From contig NZ_NFNY01000015.1 in the NCBI RefSeq assembly GCF_002179165.1, forward strand, positions 1 through 64,000: 64,000 nucleotides of DNA, in the 5' to 3' direction. Under the pieces are notes generated by a model. That model was not told the origin of the DNA, made no database searches, and worked only from the letters and a program-made list of their open reading frames with translations. Below are positions 1 to 10,039 of this stretch, piece by piece. How positions within the stretch are numbered: the first letter of the stretch is position 1; each line of letters starts with the position of its first letter. This DNA comes from Campylobacter jejuni. Its GTDB lineage: Bacteria > Campylobacterota > Campylobacteria > Campylobacterales > Campylobacteraceae. The position numbers and the translations under genes are program-made.

Positions 1-171
1 TTTTTATAAAAATTTATAAAATATTTACTTAAATGTGTAATTTATTAATAAAATAAGTCTCATCAAAATATGTATTTTGGTATATTTTTGGAAAAAATGA
101 GATGTATTTAAATTTATTTTTGAGAGCAATTTAATAGTTTTTTAGTATTTTTTGATTATTTTAGTAAAAAT
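1..171. other. AT-rich non-coding edge
   Basis: Very AT-rich stretch downstream of the minus-strand gene that ends at 172. I see no convincing open frame, RNA gene or clear hairpin. A gene to the left may start or end just outside the window. Confidence 0.5.
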
Positions 172-690
172 TTAAATACATTTTAAAGTGTGATAAAATT
201 CTGGGTTATTAAAGCTTGGAGGAAAAGGCACTTCAGCTTTGATATCCTTGTAGGTATTTCCTGGAAGTTTGTCTATAATTTCTATTGTATAAGAGACGCT
301 AGTGTTTTTCATTTTGGCATTTCTTAGATTTTTATCCTCAAAAATTTCTCCACTAACTTGTTTTTTATTGGTAATGTTGAGCATTAAATAGCATTTTCTA
401 ATATCAAATTTTGTAAGATTTTGCACTCTTCCTGTAATAATAACGCTTTCATGCCTTAAATCTCTAGTATAGGTAATTTTGGTAATGTTTGCTTGAGTGA
501 TGAATTGATTGATGGTTAAAAAAACAGAATAGATTAAAATAGCGGTGAAAATTGTCGCAATTGTATAAGATATGAGAGCGATTTCTTTTTGTTTGATTTT
601 TAGAAATATTAAAAAACAAGCTAAGGCATAACAGAGAATAAAAATAATAAAAGTTAAAATATGAAAAACTGTAAATTGCATTAAAAACAC
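172..690 (-). CDS. DUF2393-like small membrane protein (distal copy)
   Basis: Protein of 172 residues with two hydrophobic helices near residues 8-30 and 38-62, then a soluble domain of about 110 residues. The plan matches the DUF2393 family of Campylobacter membrane proteins, whose function is unknown. Its start overlaps the end of the upstream gene (681-1211) by 10 bases, and that gene has the same two-helix-plus-soluble-domain plan, so the pair probably arose by duplication. Both follow an SPFH-domain gene and ilvE on the same strand and are probably co-transcribed. Membrane location is well supported; the family name is from memory. Confidence 0.75.
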   Translation of the reverse strand: MFLMQFTVFHILTFIIFILCYALACFLIFLKIKQKEIALISYTIATIFTAILIYSVFLTINQFITQANITKITYTRDLRHESVIITGRVQNLTKFDIRKCYLMLNITNKKQVSGEIFEDKNLRNAKMKNTSVSYTIEIIDKLPGNTYKDIKAEVPFPPSFNNPEFYHTLKCI

Positions 691-1211
691 TCTGAATTTA
701 ATCGTATGGTATAATTATTTTCGTAAGTGAAATTTTCAAAAGAAATTCTTTGAAATTGTGTTGTATTTTTTTTCAGATCAAGGATTTCTCTGCTTTTTTG
801 TCTAAAGGGTATGAATTTATTTTTATATTCTTCTATAAAATTATCATTGGCCAATTTATCTTTAAAAATTTTGGCTGTAATTTTACATATTTTAAAATTG
901 TTTTTAGAATTATTACTAATGTTAAAATCAACGATTAAAGCTCCAGAACTTTGGATGATTTTTTGATCTATAATGGCTGTTTTTCTAGCTCTTACTTCTT
1001 CATCTATAAGTTTATGACCATAGATATATACTAAAAAGCATATGATCATATTAAAAGCAATGATAAAGAGTGCTATAGTGGGTTTGTGACGTAAAAAAAC
1101 GCATAAAAGTAAAACGCAAGTAAATAGGAAAAAAACTAATAAAATCAGCATATAATCTACCAAATATAAGTGAGTGGTGTAAAAATGCACGATTTCTTTT
1201 AGTTTTTCCAT
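681..1211 (-). CDS. DUF2393-like small membrane protein (proximal copy)
   Basis: Protein of 176 residues with two hydrophobic segments near residues 18-38 and 44-66 and a polar C-terminal domain containing a NISNNSKNNF-type stretch, parallel to the VTGRVQNLTKF-like region of its neighbour. It lies 11 bases after the SPFH gene (1223-2308) and overlaps the next gene by 10 bases, so translational coupling is likely. Function is unknown. An association with the SPFH membrane scaffold is an inference from the neighbourhood only. Confidence 0.75.
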   Translation of the reverse strand: MEKLKEIVHFYTTHLYLVDYMLILLVFFLFTCVLLLCVFLRHKPTIALFIIAFNMIICFLVYIYGHKLIDEEVRARKTAIIDQKIIQSSGALIVDFNISNNSKNNFKICKITAKIFKDKLANDNFIEEYKNKFIPFRQKSREILDLKKNTTQFQRISFENFTYENNYTIRLNSECF

Positions 1212-1222
1212 TTATTTTGCCT

Positions 1223-2308
1223 TTAATTTAAAGAACTTTGTCTTTTTAAATCTTTAGTATCAACCCAAATATTTGGTACCGCTCCGCCCGGAGTTAAGAA
1301 AATTTTAGCATCTTGATTGACTTTTAATGCTTCATTAAATTCTTTTTGAGTTTCAATTTGTTTTAAATTTAGCAAAGGCGTGTTTAAGCTGTTAGCGATT
1401 TCTTTGTTGGAATAAGCTTGTGCGTCAGCTTCGATTTTAACTGCTGTTGCTTTACCTTTTGCACTGATGATGGTTGCATTTGCTTCCCCTTCAGCCAAGG
1501 CTGCTTTTTTTAAAGCCTCTTGATTAGCTCTTTCTACTTCATATTTAGCTCTCTCGGCTTCTTGTTTGGCAATTTGTACGCGTTCGATTTGTTCTTTTAC
1601 TTTTGCAGGTAAGATGATTTCTCTAAGCTGCACTGCACGAAGTTCTACTGGTTCATTTGGTTGTGTTTTTATGTTTTGTCTTATGCCTTCTTCAATCTGT
1701 GTTGCAATTGCATTACGATTTGTAGGAAGTTCTTCAGCGGTGTATTTGCCCACTACACTACGCACTACATCACGCACCACAGGATCAATAATTTTATTTT
1801 CCCAATTTAAACTCCAAGTGGCAATAGTTTGGGGCACTTGTAATGGATTTAAACGATATTGCACAGTTACATCAATAGACACTGGCAAACCACGAGAATC
1901 AAGCACAGAAATACTATCTTTACTAATCACACCTGAACTTGAAGATAAATTTTCATTACTTCCTTCAAAAGAAGCATAATTGATTTGTCTTACTCTAGTA
2001 TCAACGATAGTGATTTTTTGAACAAAAGGTATAAAAAAATGAAGTCCTGGCTCTAACGGAGTTGGATCGTATTTACCTGTAGTGGATTTAATTCCCATTT
2101 CTCCGGAATTTATCACCATAAAAGGTTTGGCAATAACTAAAAATAAAATAATAATAATTACCCCATAAATAAAAGGAGAAAATTTTCCAAAGCCCTTGAA
2201 GTTAAATTCTGGTGCTTTGAAGTTAAAATTTTGGCGGTTATTGTTATTACCACCATTGTTGGAATTTCCATTTTTTTTATTGAAATAATCATTCAAATCA
2301 GCTGGCAT
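1223..2308 (-). CDS. SPFH/prohibitin-family membrane protein (HflK/HflC-like)
   Basis: Protein of 361 residues. An Asn/Gly-rich cytoplasmic head (about residues 8-27) is followed by one transmembrane helix (about 46-70) and an SPFH/Band 7 domain (about 70-260) with the usual motifs: GLHFFIPF, the VDTRVRQ strand and a long Ala/Glu/Lys-rich helix near residues 245-300. Family members form large membrane-bound ring assemblies that regulate FtsH or organise membrane microdomains. In C. jejuni the counterpart is, from memory, Cj0268c. The gene lies 21 bases after ilvE on the same strand, and two small membrane proteins follow it. Confidence 0.88.
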   Translation of the reverse strand: MPADLNDYFNKKNGNSNNGGNNNNRQNFNFKAPEFNFKGFGKFSPFIYGVIIIILFLVIAKPFMVINSGEMGIKSTTGKYDPTPLEPGLHFFIPFVQKITIVDTRVRQINYASFEGSNENLSSSSGVISKDSISVLDSRGLPVSIDVTVQYRLNPLQVPQTIATWSLNWENKIIDPVVRDVVRSVVGKYTAEELPTNRNAIATQIEEGIRQNIKTQPNEPVELRAVQLREIILPAKVKEQIERVQIAKQEAERAKYEVERANQEALKKAALAEGEANATIISAKGKATAVKIEADAQAYSNKEIANSLNTPLLNLKQIETQKEFNEALKVNQDAKIFLTPGGAVPNIWVDTKDLKRQSSLN

Positions 2309-2329
2309 TCGTTTCCTTTTTTATTAAAT

Positions 2330-3244
2330 TTAAATGTAAGTTAGCATTGATGCGTATTTTTCGTTGCGTCCATAAACTACATCAAAATAAGCATCTTGAA
2401 GTTTTTTAGTAACTGCTCCTCTTAAACCATTGCCTATTATCCTTGCATCAATATTATTAATAGGAGTGATTTCGGCTGCAGTTCCGGTAAAAAATGCTTC
2501 ATCAGCAGTATAAACTTCATCTCTTGAAATTCTTTGTCGAAGTACAGAAATACCAAGATCATGGGCGATTTTAAGTACAGTATCTTGAGTGATGCTTTTT
2601 AAAGAAAAATCATTTGGTGGAGTGATTAAAACCCCATTTTTTACAATAAAAAAGCATTCTCCTGTCCCTTCAGCGATAAAGCCTTCTTCATCAAGCATTA
2701 AAGCTTCTTCATATCCTGCTTCAATTGCTTCAAATTTAGCCATTTGAGAATTAAGATAATTTGCACTTGCTTTTGCTTTTCCCATACAAGATTTTACGCT
2801 ATTTCTGGCAAAAGATGAAATTTTTACTTTAATGCCTTTTTCTAATCCTTCTTCTCCAAGATAAGCACCCCATTCCCAAGCGGCTATACCAACTCTTACA
2901 GGAGCTTTAATGTGATAAACCCCCATAACACCTTCGCCTAAAAAAATCAAAGGGCGTATATAAACATTTCCTTTAAAATTATTGACTTTTAAAAGTTCGA
3001 TTTGTGCATTTTCAAGTTCTTTTTGAGAAAAAGGGCAGTTTAAAAGAGTGATTTTCGCAGACTCCAAAAGCCTTTTTGTGTGATCTTTAAGTCTGAAAAT
3101 CGCTAAGCCTTTGTCTGTTTTATAAGCTCTAGTTCCTTCAAAAACAGCATTGCCATAATGCAAAGAATGGGTTAAAAAGTGCAAGGTTGCATCTTTAAAA
3201 TCAACTAATTTTCCATCCATCCAAATTTTGTCTGCCGAGATCAT
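2330..3244 (-). CDS. ilvE: branched-chain amino acid aminotransferase
   Basis: PLP-dependent fold type IV aminotransferase of 304 residues, the usual length for IlvE. It performs the last step of leucine, isoleucine and valine synthesis, with glutamate as amino donor. Visible motifs are the N-terminal IWMDGK and HYGNAVFEGTRAY, the lysine region SCMGKAKASANYLNSQ that should carry the Schiff-base lysine, the EALMLDEEGFIAEGTGE motif and the phosphate-binding TGTAAEITPI. It heads a minus-strand run with the SPFH gene. A 214-base AT-rich gap separates it from the divergent tautomerase gene. Confidence 0.95.
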   Translation of the reverse strand: MISADKIWMDGKLVDFKDATLHFLTHSLHYGNAVFEGTRAYKTDKGLAIFRLKDHTKRLLESAKITLLNCPFSQKELENAQIELLKVNNFKGNVYIRPLIFLGEGVMGVYHIKAPVRVGIAAWEWGAYLGEEGLEKGIKVKISSFARNSVKSCMGKAKASANYLNSQMAKFEAIEAGYEEALMLDEEGFIAEGTGECFFIVKNGVLITPPNDFSLKSITQDTVLKIAHDLGISVLRQRISRDEVYTADEAFFTGTAAEITPINNIDARIIGNGLRGAVTKKLQDAYFDVVYGRNEKYASMLTYI

Positions 3245-3434
3245 TTTTTAGCCTTGTAATTGTGATTGTTTTATGTTTAAAAAACTTTTAATTCTATCAA
3301 AAGTAAATTAATGATAGGCTTTTATGCTTTTAAATTTGCAAATTTATTAAGGAATTAATTTTTGTGGAAAATAAAAAAATAATCAAAATTTTTTAAAATG
3401 GATATTATTCTTGTTAAATTTGATTTGAAATAAT

Positions 3435-3453
3435 TATAAAAATAAAAAGGAGA
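3435..3453 (+). promoter_or_regulatory. -10-like element and ribosome binding site of the tautomerase-bcp-queH run
   Basis: A TATAAA-type -10 (3435-3440) is followed by an AAGGAGA-type ribosome binding site at about 3447-3453, six bases before the ATG at 3459. Campylobacter sigma-70 promoters usually lack a clear -35 and rely on an AT-rich upstream region, which is present here. Confidence 0.5.
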
Positions 3454-3458
3454 AAATA

Positions 3459-3665
3459 ATGCCAGTAGTGAATATAAAATTAGCAAAACCGGCTTTAAGT
3501 AAAGAAGAAAAAGCGAATTTAATAGCTGATATAACTGAACTTTTTAGCACAAAATACGGCAAAGCAAAAGAAAGGGTTGTCGTAATGATAGAAGATATTG
3601 AAAGTTATGATATAGGTTTTGGCGGAGAAAGCGTAGAAGCGATAAAAGCAAAGGCGGCTAAATGA
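3459..3665 (+). CDS. 4-oxalocrotonate tautomerase family protein
   Basis: Small enzyme of 68 residues. After removal of Met1 the catalytic amino-terminal proline is exposed (MPVVNIKLA), the hallmark of the 4-OT family. The length (60-70 residues) and the beta-alpha-beta pattern with a GFGGESVEAIKAK C-terminus fit. Members tautomerise small dicarbonyl compounds; the natural substrate in Campylobacter is not known. The stop overlaps the next start by four bases (ATGA-type), so it is coupled to the peroxiredoxin gene. Confidence 0.9.
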   Translation: MPVVNIKLAKPALSKEEKANLIADITELFSTKYGKAKERVVVMIEDIESYDIGFGGESVEAIKAKAAK

Positions 3666-4120
3666 GTGGATTAAAAATAGGCGATAAAGCACCAAATTTT
3701 GAGCTTTTAAATCAAGATGGTATTAAAGTTGCTTTGAAAGATTTTTTAGGTAAAAAAGTGATTTTGTATTTTTATCCAAAAGACAATACTCCAGGTTGCA
3801 CGCAAGAGGCGTGCGATTTTAGTGCAAATTATGATAAATTTGGTGATAAAAATGCTGTGATTATTGGCATAAGCCCTGATAGTGTGAATTCACATGAAAA
3901 ATTCATTACTAAATTTGATTTGAAACATATTTTATTAAGTGATAATGAAAAAGAAGTTGCAAAAATGTATGGAGTTTGGGGGCTTAAGAAAAATTATGGC
4001 AAAGAATATGAAGGCATTATCCGCTCTACTTTTATCATCGATGAAGCAGGAAAAATCAGCGAAATTTATAGTAGTGTTCGTGTAAAAGATCATGCGTTAA
4101 AAGTGCTTGAAAGTCTTTAA
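3662..4120 (+). CDS. bcp: thiol peroxidase, BCP/PrxQ type
   Basis: Atypical 2-Cys peroxiredoxin of 152 residues. The peroxidatic Cys46 lies in the motif DNTPGCTQEACDF, with the resolving Cys51 five residues later as in the BCP/PrxQ group. The N-terminal GDKAPNFELLNQDG and the FIIDEAGKI strand are typical. It reduces hydrogen peroxide and organic hydroperoxides in the cytoplasm using thioredoxin. It is tightly packed between the tautomerase gene (4-base overlap) and the queH-like gene (shared boundary base), indicating one transcript. Confidence 0.95.
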   Translation: MSGLKIGDKAPNFELLNQDGIKVALKDFLGKKVILYFYPKDNTPGCTQEACDFSANYDKFGDKNAVIIGISPDSVNSHEKFITKFDLKHILLSDNEKEVAKMYGVWGLKKNYGKEYEGIIRSTFIIDEAGKISEIYSSVRVKDHALKVLESL

Positions 4121-5214
4121 TGCTAGTGCATATTTGTTGCAGTGTGGATAGTCATTATTTCATAGAAGAATTAAGAAAAGAATATCCTAAAGAAAAAATC
4201 ATAGGATATTTTTACGATCCAAATATCCACCCTTTAAGTGAATATGAGCTTAGATTTTTAGATGTGAAAAGATCGTGCGATAAGCTAGGTATCAAGCTTT
4301 ATAAAGGAGAATATGAATATGAAAAATGGCTTAAAGCTGTAAAGGGCTATGAAGATGAACCTGAAAAAGGTGCAAGATGTGAAATTTGCTTTGATTTAAG
4401 AATGGGTTCTAGTGTAGAATTTGCAGCAAAGCTTGGAGAAAAAAAGCTTACAACTACGCTTTTGACGAGTCCTAAAAAAGATTTAGAGCAGTTAAAAAAT
4501 GCTTTGCAAAAAGAATGTGAGCCTTATGGAGTGGAATTTTTAGCTCCTGATTTTCGCAAAAATGGTGGCACACAAAGGCAATTTGCTTTGGCAAAAAAAG
4601 AAATGCTTTATCATCAAAATTATTGTGGTTGTATTTATGGACTTAAAAAGCAAAAACAAGATAAAAGCTTTATTGATGAATTAATGTCACCTATAAATGG
4701 ACAAATAATGCCCGCAAGCATAGAAGCAAGAATTAAGCTTTATAAAAAAGTGAATTTGCTTGAAAAAAAGGGTGTTAAATTTGAAATTATAAGGCAAAAA
4801 TTTTTAAATTACCGACTTTTGAGTGCTTTAATAAAGCTTGATAAAAAAACTACAAAAAGCCATATTTTATTTTATTCTCATTTTAAAAATCATTATACAA
4901 GATTTTCTTTAAATGAAGAAATTTTGAGTCAAGATTTAAAAAATGGAATTTATAAAAGCACAAAAGACGAGATGATTTTTATAGAATTTAGTTGTTTTAA
5001 TGCCTATTTTAAAAATAAATGGCAAGATTTTGAAGACTTTTTAAAGCATCCTTTAAGTGTGGAAGCTGAGATTAAATTTCGCACGAAATTTTGCGGAGCA
5101 TATGATCTTTCGCCCATTATAGTAGTGGAGAAAATTTTGCCCGTAAGATATGAAATTATGGCAAAAAGCGAAATTTATTTTGATACGAAAGAACTTATCA
5201 ATAAAATTAATTGA
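4120..5214 (+). CDS. queH: QueH-type epoxyqueuosine reductase with long C-terminal extension
   Basis: The first ~185 residues carry the QueH (former DUF208) cysteine pattern: HICCSVDSH near the start, CEICFDLRM around residue 90 and YCGCIYGLKKQ around residue 170. In this family cysteines bind a 4Fe-4S cluster and a metal, and the enzyme reduces epoxyqueuosine to queuosine in tRNA. The protein is 364 residues, clearly longer than the roughly 180-230 residues of compact QueH proteins. The remaining ~175 residues form an extra Lys-rich domain I do not recognise. It starts right at the bcp stop. Confidence 0.85.
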   Translation: MLVHICCSVDSHYFIEELRKEYPKEKIIGYFYDPNIHPLSEYELRFLDVKRSCDKLGIKLYKGEYEYEKWLKAVKGYEDEPEKGARCEICFDLRMGSSVEFAAKLGEKKLTTTLLTSPKKDLEQLKNALQKECEPYGVEFLAPDFRKNGGTQRQFALAKKEMLYHQNYCGCIYGLKKQKQDKSFIDELMSPINGQIMPASIEARIKLYKKVNLLEKKGVKFEIIRQKFLNYRLLSALIKLDKKTTKSHILFYSHFKNHYTRFSLNEEILSQDLKNGIYKSTKDEMIFIEFSCFNAYFKNKWQDFEDFLKHPLSVEAEIKFRTKFCGAYDLSPIIVVEKILPVRYEIMAKSEIYFDTKELINKIN

Positions 5215-5263
5215 AATTTGAATAAAATTATTTTTGTTAATGTAATTTTTAATGATTTTTTTA

Positions 5264-5269
5264 TATAAT
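5264..5269 (+). promoter_or_regulatory. -10 box upstream of fabZ
   Basis: A perfect TATAAT lies 31 bases before the fabZ ATG (5301) in the 86-base gap after queH, within T-rich DNA typical of Campylobacter promoters. It probably starts the fabZ-lpxA-clpX-mreB-mreC transcript. Confidence 0.6.
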
Positions 5270-5300
5270 TAAATTTTTTAATTGTTTTTAAGGCTGATTA

Positions 5301-5741
5301 ATGATAGATGTAATGCAAATTCAAGAAATTCTACCCCACCGCTACCCTTTTTTACTCGTTGATAAAATTACAGATTTAAAAGTTGGAGAAGTCGTCCGTG
5401 GATATAAAAATGTTAGCATAAGCGATCATGTCTTTATGGGTCATTTTCCAGGACATCCTATTTATCCAGGAGTTCTTATTTTAGAAGGTATGGCACAAAC
5501 AGGTGGAGTTTTGGCTTTTGAAAGTATGGATGATAAAGTTGATCCTAGTACAAAAGTGGTTTATTTTACCGGTATTGATAATGCCAAATTTAGAAATCCT
5601 GTTAGACCAGGTGATAGACTTGATTATGAAATGCAAGTGGTTAAAAATCGTGGCAATATGTGGATTTTTAAAGGTCAAGCTTTTGTGGATGGAAATTTAG
5701 TCGCAGAAGCTGAACTTAAAGCGATGATAGTGGATAAATAA
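5301..5741 (+). CDS. fabZ: 3-hydroxyacyl-ACP dehydratase
   Basis: Hot-dog fold dehydratase of 146 residues acting in type II fatty acid elongation: it removes water from beta-hydroxyacyl-ACP. The catalytic His48 sits in the [12 protein letters not shown] motif and the catalytic Glu62 in LEGMAQ, exactly as in known FabZ enzymes, and the length is standard. It is followed after 12 bases by lpxA, the classic pairing of membrane lipid and lipid A synthesis, since both draw on 3-hydroxyacyl-ACP. Confidence 0.96.
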   Translation: MIDVMQIQEILPHRYPFLLVDKITDLKVGEVVRGYKNVSISDHVFMGHFPGHPIYPGVLILEGMAQTGGVLAFESMDDKVDPSTKVVYFTGIDNAKFRNPVRPGDRLDYEMQVVKNRGNMWIFKGQAFVDGNLVAEAELKAMIVDK

Positions 5742-5753
5742 GAGAGAATTTAA

Positions 5754-6545
5754 GTGAAAAAAATTCATCCTAGTGCAGTGATTGAAGATGGAGCCATAAT
5801 AGGCGATGATGTAGTTATTGAAGCTTATACTTATGTAAGTAAAGATGCAAAAATTGGAAATGAAGTTACTATAAAACAAGGCGCTAGAATACTTGCAGAT
5901 ACTATCATAGGTGATCATTCACGTGTGTTTTCATATGCGATAGTGGGCGATATTCCACAAGATATATCTTATAAAGATGAGCAAAAAAGCGGAGTGATTA
6001 TAGGAAAAAACGCAACGATTAGAGAATTTGCTACGATAAATTCAGGCACAGCTAAAGGCGATGGCTTTACTAGAATAGGTGATAATGCTTTTATAATGGC
6101 GTATTGTCATATTGCACATGATTGTCTTTTAGGAGATAATATTATTATGGCAAATAATGCGACTTTAGCAGGACATGTAGAGCTTGGAAGCTTTAGTGTT
6201 GTGGGTGGACTTACACCCATTCATCAATTTGTTAGAGTGGGCGAGGGCTGTATGATAGCAGGAGCGAGTGCTTTATCGCAAGATGTAGTGCCTTTTTGTT
6301 TGGCTGAAGGAAATCGTGCGAGTATTAGAAGTTTAAATTTAGTGGGTGTTAGAAGGCGTTTTGATAAGGATGAAGTTGATAGACTTAGCAAGGCTTTTAA
6401 ATTTTTATTTAGACAAGGGGATTTAAAAGAAAATGCTAAAAATTTATTAGAAAAAAATGAAAGTGAAAATGTAAATAAAATGTGTGAATTTATACTAGAA
6501 ACTAAACGCGGAATTCCAGTGTATAGAGGTAAAAATAATGCCTAG
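5754..6545 (+). CDS. lpxA: UDP-N-acetylglucosamine acyltransferase
   Basis: Left-handed beta-helix acyltransferase of 263 residues that catalyses the first step of lipid A synthesis. The hexapeptide repeats run through about residues 5-180 (for example [21 protein letters not shown]), with the catalytic-histidine region YCHIAHDC and the [16 protein letters not shown] stretch. The C-terminal helical domain has the LNLVGVRRR segment of LpxA. A GTG start at 5754 matches the beginning of the family. It overlaps clpX by 8 bases. Confidence 0.96.
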   Translation: MKKIHPSAVIEDGAIIGDDVVIEAYTYVSKDAKIGNEVTIKQGARILADTIIGDHSRVFSYAIVGDIPQDISYKDEQKSGVIIGKNATIREFATINSGTAKGDGFTRIGDNAFIMAYCHIAHDCLLGDNIIMANNATLAGHVELGSFSVVGGLTPIHQFVRVGEGCMIAGASALSQDVVPFCLAEGNRASIRSLNLVGVRRRFDKDEVDRLSKAFKFLFRQGDLKENAKNLLEKNESENVNKMCEFILETKRGIPVYRGKNNA

Positions 6546-7761
6546 AAAATGTAGTTTTTGTAATGAAGTAGAGAATTCTCAAAGAAGAATTTTAGCCAAT
6601 GAGAATGATAATGCTTTTATTTGTGAGTATTGTGTTGAAGGGGCTTATAGTATAATTTATGGAGAAGAAAAAGAATTTAAAGAACCCAAACAAGAACATA
6701 ATGTAGATTTTAAAGATATTACCCCAAAAGAATTAAAGTCTTATTTGGATCGCTATGTTATAGGACAAGATAGGGCAAAAAAAATATTTAGTGTAGGGGT
6801 TTATAATCACTATAAAAGACTTTTTAGATCTGAACTTCAAAATGATGATACTGAGCTTTTTAAATCAAATATTTTGCTTATTGGTCCTACAGGAAGTGGA
6901 AAAACTTTATTGGCACAAACTTTGGCGAAATTTTTAGATGTACCTATTGCCATTTGTGATGCGACTTCTTTAACTGAAGCGGGTTATGTAGGAGAAGATG
7001 TGGAAAATATTTTAACGCGTCTTTTGCAAGCTGCAGACGGAGATGTAGAGCGTGCACAAAAAGGCATAGTATTTATTGATGAAATTGATAAAATTGCTAG
7101 AATGAGTGAAAATCGCTCTATTACTCGCGATGTAAGTGGCGAAGGGGTGCAACAAGCTTTGCTTAAAATCATAGAAGGAAGTTTGGTAAATATACCACCA
7201 AAAGGTGGAAGAAAGCATCCTAATCAAGATTTTATACAAATTGACACTTCGAATATTTTATTTGTTTGTGGCGGTGCTTTTGATGGTTTAGAAACCATAC
7301 TTAAAAGAAAATTAGGTGATAAAATTGTAGGTTTTTTTGATGATAAGAAAGAAGAAAATAAAGCTTTACTTGAAAAGATAGAGCCTGATGATTTAGTGCA
7401 TTTTGGTCTTATACCTGAACTTATAGGGCGTTTGCATGTGATTGCTTCTTTAAATGAACTCAATGAAGATGATATGGTGAGAATTTTAACTGAACCAAAG
7501 AATGCAATTATTAAGCAATATCAAAAGCTTTTTGCTATTGATGGTGTGAATTTGAAATTTGAAGATGATGCTTTAAAAGAAATAGCCAAATTAGCCTTAG
7601 AGAGAAAAACAGGAGCAAGGGGCTTAAGAAGTATTATAGAAGAAATGATGGTGGATTTGATGTTTGAATTGCCAGAATATAAAAACTATGATATTGTTAT
7701 CACTAAAGAAGTGGTAAGAGATGATGCGAAAGCATTATTAATCAAAAAGAAAATAAGCTAA
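6538..7761 (+). CDS. clpX: ATP-dependent Clp protease ATP-binding subunit ClpX
   Basis: AAA+ unfoldase of 407 residues that feeds substrates to ClpP. The N-terminal zinc-binding domain has CSFC and CEYC pairs; the AAA+ core has Walker A GPTGSGKT, the pore-lining GYVGED motif, Walker [11 protein letters not shown] and sensor elements ([13 protein letters not shown]). Length is within the family range. The gene overlaps lpxA by 8 bases and is 13 bases ahead of mreB, so it is embedded in the envelope operon. Confidence 0.97.
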   Translation: MPRKCSFCNEVENSQRRILANENDNAFICEYCVEGAYSIIYGEEKEFKEPKQEHNVDFKDITPKELKSYLDRYVIGQDRAKKIFSVGVYNHYKRLFRSELQNDDTELFKSNILLIGPTGSGKTLLAQTLAKFLDVPIAICDATSLTEAGYVGEDVENILTRLLQAADGDVERAQKGIVFIDEIDKIARMSENRSITRDVSGEGVQQALLKIIEGSLVNIPPKGGRKHPNQDFIQIDTSNILFVCGGAFDGLETILKRKLGDKIVGFFDDKKEENKALLEKIEPDDLVHFGLIPELIGRLHVIASLNELNEDDMVRILTEPKNAIIKQYQKLFAIDGVNLKFEDDALKEIAKLALERKTGARGLRSIIEEMMVDLMFELPEYKNYDIVITKEVVRDDAKALLIKKKIS

Positions 7762-7774
7762 AAAAGGGATAAAA

Positions 7775-8815
7775 ATGATTTTAGATCAATTAATAGGATT
7801 TTTTTCGAGTGATATGGGTATAGATTTAGGAACTGCAAATACCCTTGTTTTAGTAAAAGATAAAGGCATAGTGATTAATGAGCCTTCTGTTGTAGCTGTA
7901 GAGCGTGAAAGATATGGTTCTAAAGCTAAAATTTTAGCCGTAGGAAAAGAAGCTAAAGAAATGGTGGGTAAAACACCGGGTAATATCGAAGCAATCCGTC
8001 CTATGAAAGATGGAGTTATAGCTGATTTTGATATGACTGAAAAAATGATCCGTTATTTTATCGAGAAAACTCACAGGAGAAAGTCTTTTTTAAGACCTAG
8101 AATCATCATTTCAGTCCCTTATGGTTTGACTCAAGTTGAAAGAAAGGCTGTAAGAGAAAGTGCTTTAAGTGCAGGAGCTAGAGAAGTATTTTTGATAGAA
8201 GAACCTATGGCAGCAGCTATTGGAGCAAATTTACCTATACAAGAACCTAAGGGAAATTTGGTTGTAGATATTGGTGGTGGAACAACTGAAATTGGTGTTA
8301 TTTCTTTAGGCGGACTTGTTATTTCAAAATCAATCCGCACAGCAGGTGATAAGCTTGATATGAGTATTGTTAACTATGTTAAAGAAAAATATAATCTTAT
8401 TATAGGCGAAAGAACAGGTGAGGAAATTAAAATCACTATAGGTTCTGCTATACAACTTCCAAAAGAATTGTCTATGGTTGTAAAAGGGCGTGATCAAGTC
8501 AGCGGACTTTTAAGTCGTATTGAGCTTACTAGCGAAGATGTAAGAGAGGCTATGCGTGAGCATTTGAAGGAAATTGCCGATGCTTTAAAAATAGTGCTTG
8601 AAATGATGCCACCTGATTTGGCTTCTGATATAGTAGAAAATGGTGTTGTATTAACAGGTGGTGGAGCTTTAATTCGCGGACTTGATAAATATTTAAGTGA
8701 AATAGTTCGTTTGCCGGTTTATATTGCCGATGAGCCACTTTTAGCAGTAGCTAAAGGCACAGGTAAGGCCTTAGAGGAAATTTCATTATTGCAGCAATTA
8801 ACGAATGAAGAGTAA
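7775..8815 (+). CDS. mreB: rod-shape-determining actin homologue MreB
   Basis: Bacterial actin of 346 residues. It shows the phosphate-1 motif DLGTANTLV, phosphate-2 [12 protein letters not shown], the EEPMAAAIG stretch and the adenosine motif [15 protein letters not shown]. It polymerises under the inner membrane and directs cell wall synthesis, here in a helical rod. It overlaps mreC by 11 bases and follows clpX closely. Confidence 0.97.
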   Translation: MILDQLIGFFSSDMGIDLGTANTLVLVKDKGIVINEPSVVAVERERYGSKAKILAVGKEAKEMVGKTPGNIEAIRPMKDGVIADFDMTEKMIRYFIEKTHRRKSFLRPRIIISVPYGLTQVERKAVRESALSAGAREVFLIEEPMAAAIGANLPIQEPKGNLVVDIGGGTTEIGVISLGGLVISKSIRTAGDKLDMSIVNYVKEKYNLIIGERTGEEIKITIGSAIQLPKELSMVVKGRDQVSGLLSRIELTSEDVREAMREHLKEIADALKIVLEMMPPDLASDIVENGVVLTGGGALIRGLDKYLSEIVRLPVYIADEPLLAVAKGTGKALEEISLLQQLTNEE

Positions 8816-9554
8816 GCTTGTATTTGTTCTTGTTTTATTTTTTTTGATTTTTGTATCTTTTTATTATGGAGGGCTAGTTAAAAAAAATGTTCTCCTAGTA
8901 AATGATGTGGTGATAGAAAAATTCTACGGAATAAAAGATTTTATTGTCGAATCTATTTCTAAGCATTTTAATCAAGCAGAACAAATTGAACAATTAAAAG
9001 CGAGAAATCAAGAATTAGAACATATTGCAGCACTTACGACAAGTTTTGCCAATCAACTTAATCGTATTTTAGAGGATAAAAATTCTACTAAATATTTACC
9101 TCAAGTATCTTTAGTAAGGGCTATTTCCTATGTTCAACTCAATGATTATAAAAAAATATGGCTTGATTTTGCAAAAGTTCCTGAAAAGAAAAACAAAGGT
9201 TTAATTTATCAAGGATATACTATAGGAATTGCTATTAATAAAGATGGTAGAGCTATGGCACTTTTACAAGGCGATGATAAATGTGTTTTTGCTGTTTATA
9301 TAGGAAAAGATAAAGCGCCAGGTCTTGTAAAAGGTGAAAATGGTATGCTTGTGGTTAAATTTATCCCAAAATGGGCAAAAATTAATATAGGCGATGAAAT
9401 TTTAACCAGTGGACTTGATAATATTTTTTTTTCCGATATACCGGTTGGGGTGGTAAGTAGTATTAAAGATGAGGACATGTATCAAAGTGTCGAAGTTAAA
9501 CCTTACGCTAATATTAATATTCCTGCTTATCTTTATATAGTCGATAGTTTATAA
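8805..9554 (+). CDS. mreC: rod-shape-determining protein MreC
   Basis: Protein of 249 residues with one N-terminal transmembrane helix (about residues 4-24), a coiled coil around 55-75 and a periplasmic beta-barrel region ending in [10 protein letters not shown]. It bridges cytoplasmic MreB to the periplasmic wall-synthesis complex. No mreD follows; instead the DNA decays into a transporter pseudogene. The start overlaps the end of mreB. Confidence 0.93.
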   Translation: MKSKLVFVLVLFFLIFVSFYYGGLVKKNVLLVNDVVIEKFYGIKDFIVESISKHFNQAEQIEQLKARNQELEHIAALTTSFANQLNRILEDKNSTKYLPQVSLVRAISYVQLNDYKKIWLDFAKVPEKKNKGLIYQGYTIGIAINKDGRAMALLQGDDKCVFAVYIGKDKAPGLVKGENGMLVVKFIPKWAKINIGDEILTSGLDNIFFSDIPVGVVSSIKDEDMYQSVEVKPYANINIPAYLYIVDSL

Positions 9555-9611
9555 TTTTTATCATTGGTCATTAATTTAATACTTAATAAATCTGATAAAA
9601 GGTGTTAGATT

Positions 9612-10039
9612 ATGCCAAAAAATCCCAAATTTCAAATTTCTTTTTAAAAAATTTTAGGTTCTAAAGTAACTTTTATAAATGCTTTGTAGCTAGTTTGTTT
9701 TGTTAGCTTTCATCAAGTAAAATTCACGCTTTTGCTTCTTGCTTTTTTGACTTTTTTATGGTTTATCATTTTGAGAGTGTTGTTTGTGCAAATATAATAT
9801 GGTTAATATAGTTTTTCTTTTTATGTAGAGATTGTATTATTTTCAGTTGCGAACACTAGATACTGAATGCTTTTTATAGAAAGTTTGCATTTGAGTATTC
9901 CTTAATTTGAAGTAAGTTTAAATTCCAATTTTTACTTAGAAGGTTTTGTTTTTGCTTAAAGTATTTCATTTTTGCAAATTTTAGGCGGAGTTTTTATACT
10001 TTTTGCTATTTTTATCTACGAAGTTAAATTAAAATTTTA
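9612..10039 (+). pseudogene. decayed DMT/EamA-type permease
   Basis: No open frame survives, but one reading frame gives hydrophobic pieces broken by several stop codons. It begins with ATG at 9612 (MPKNPKFQISF), continues through segments such as LLLLAFLTFLWFIILRV and SVANTRY, and ends with an intact last helix QILGGVFILFAIFIYEVKL before a stop at about 10039. The final Gly-rich helix with a short charged tail is typical of EamA/DMT permeases. Many lesions suggest old decay, unlike the single-base breaks elsewhere in the window. The end overlaps the 3' end of the convergent Sel1 gene. The family call is an inference. Confidence 0.55.
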
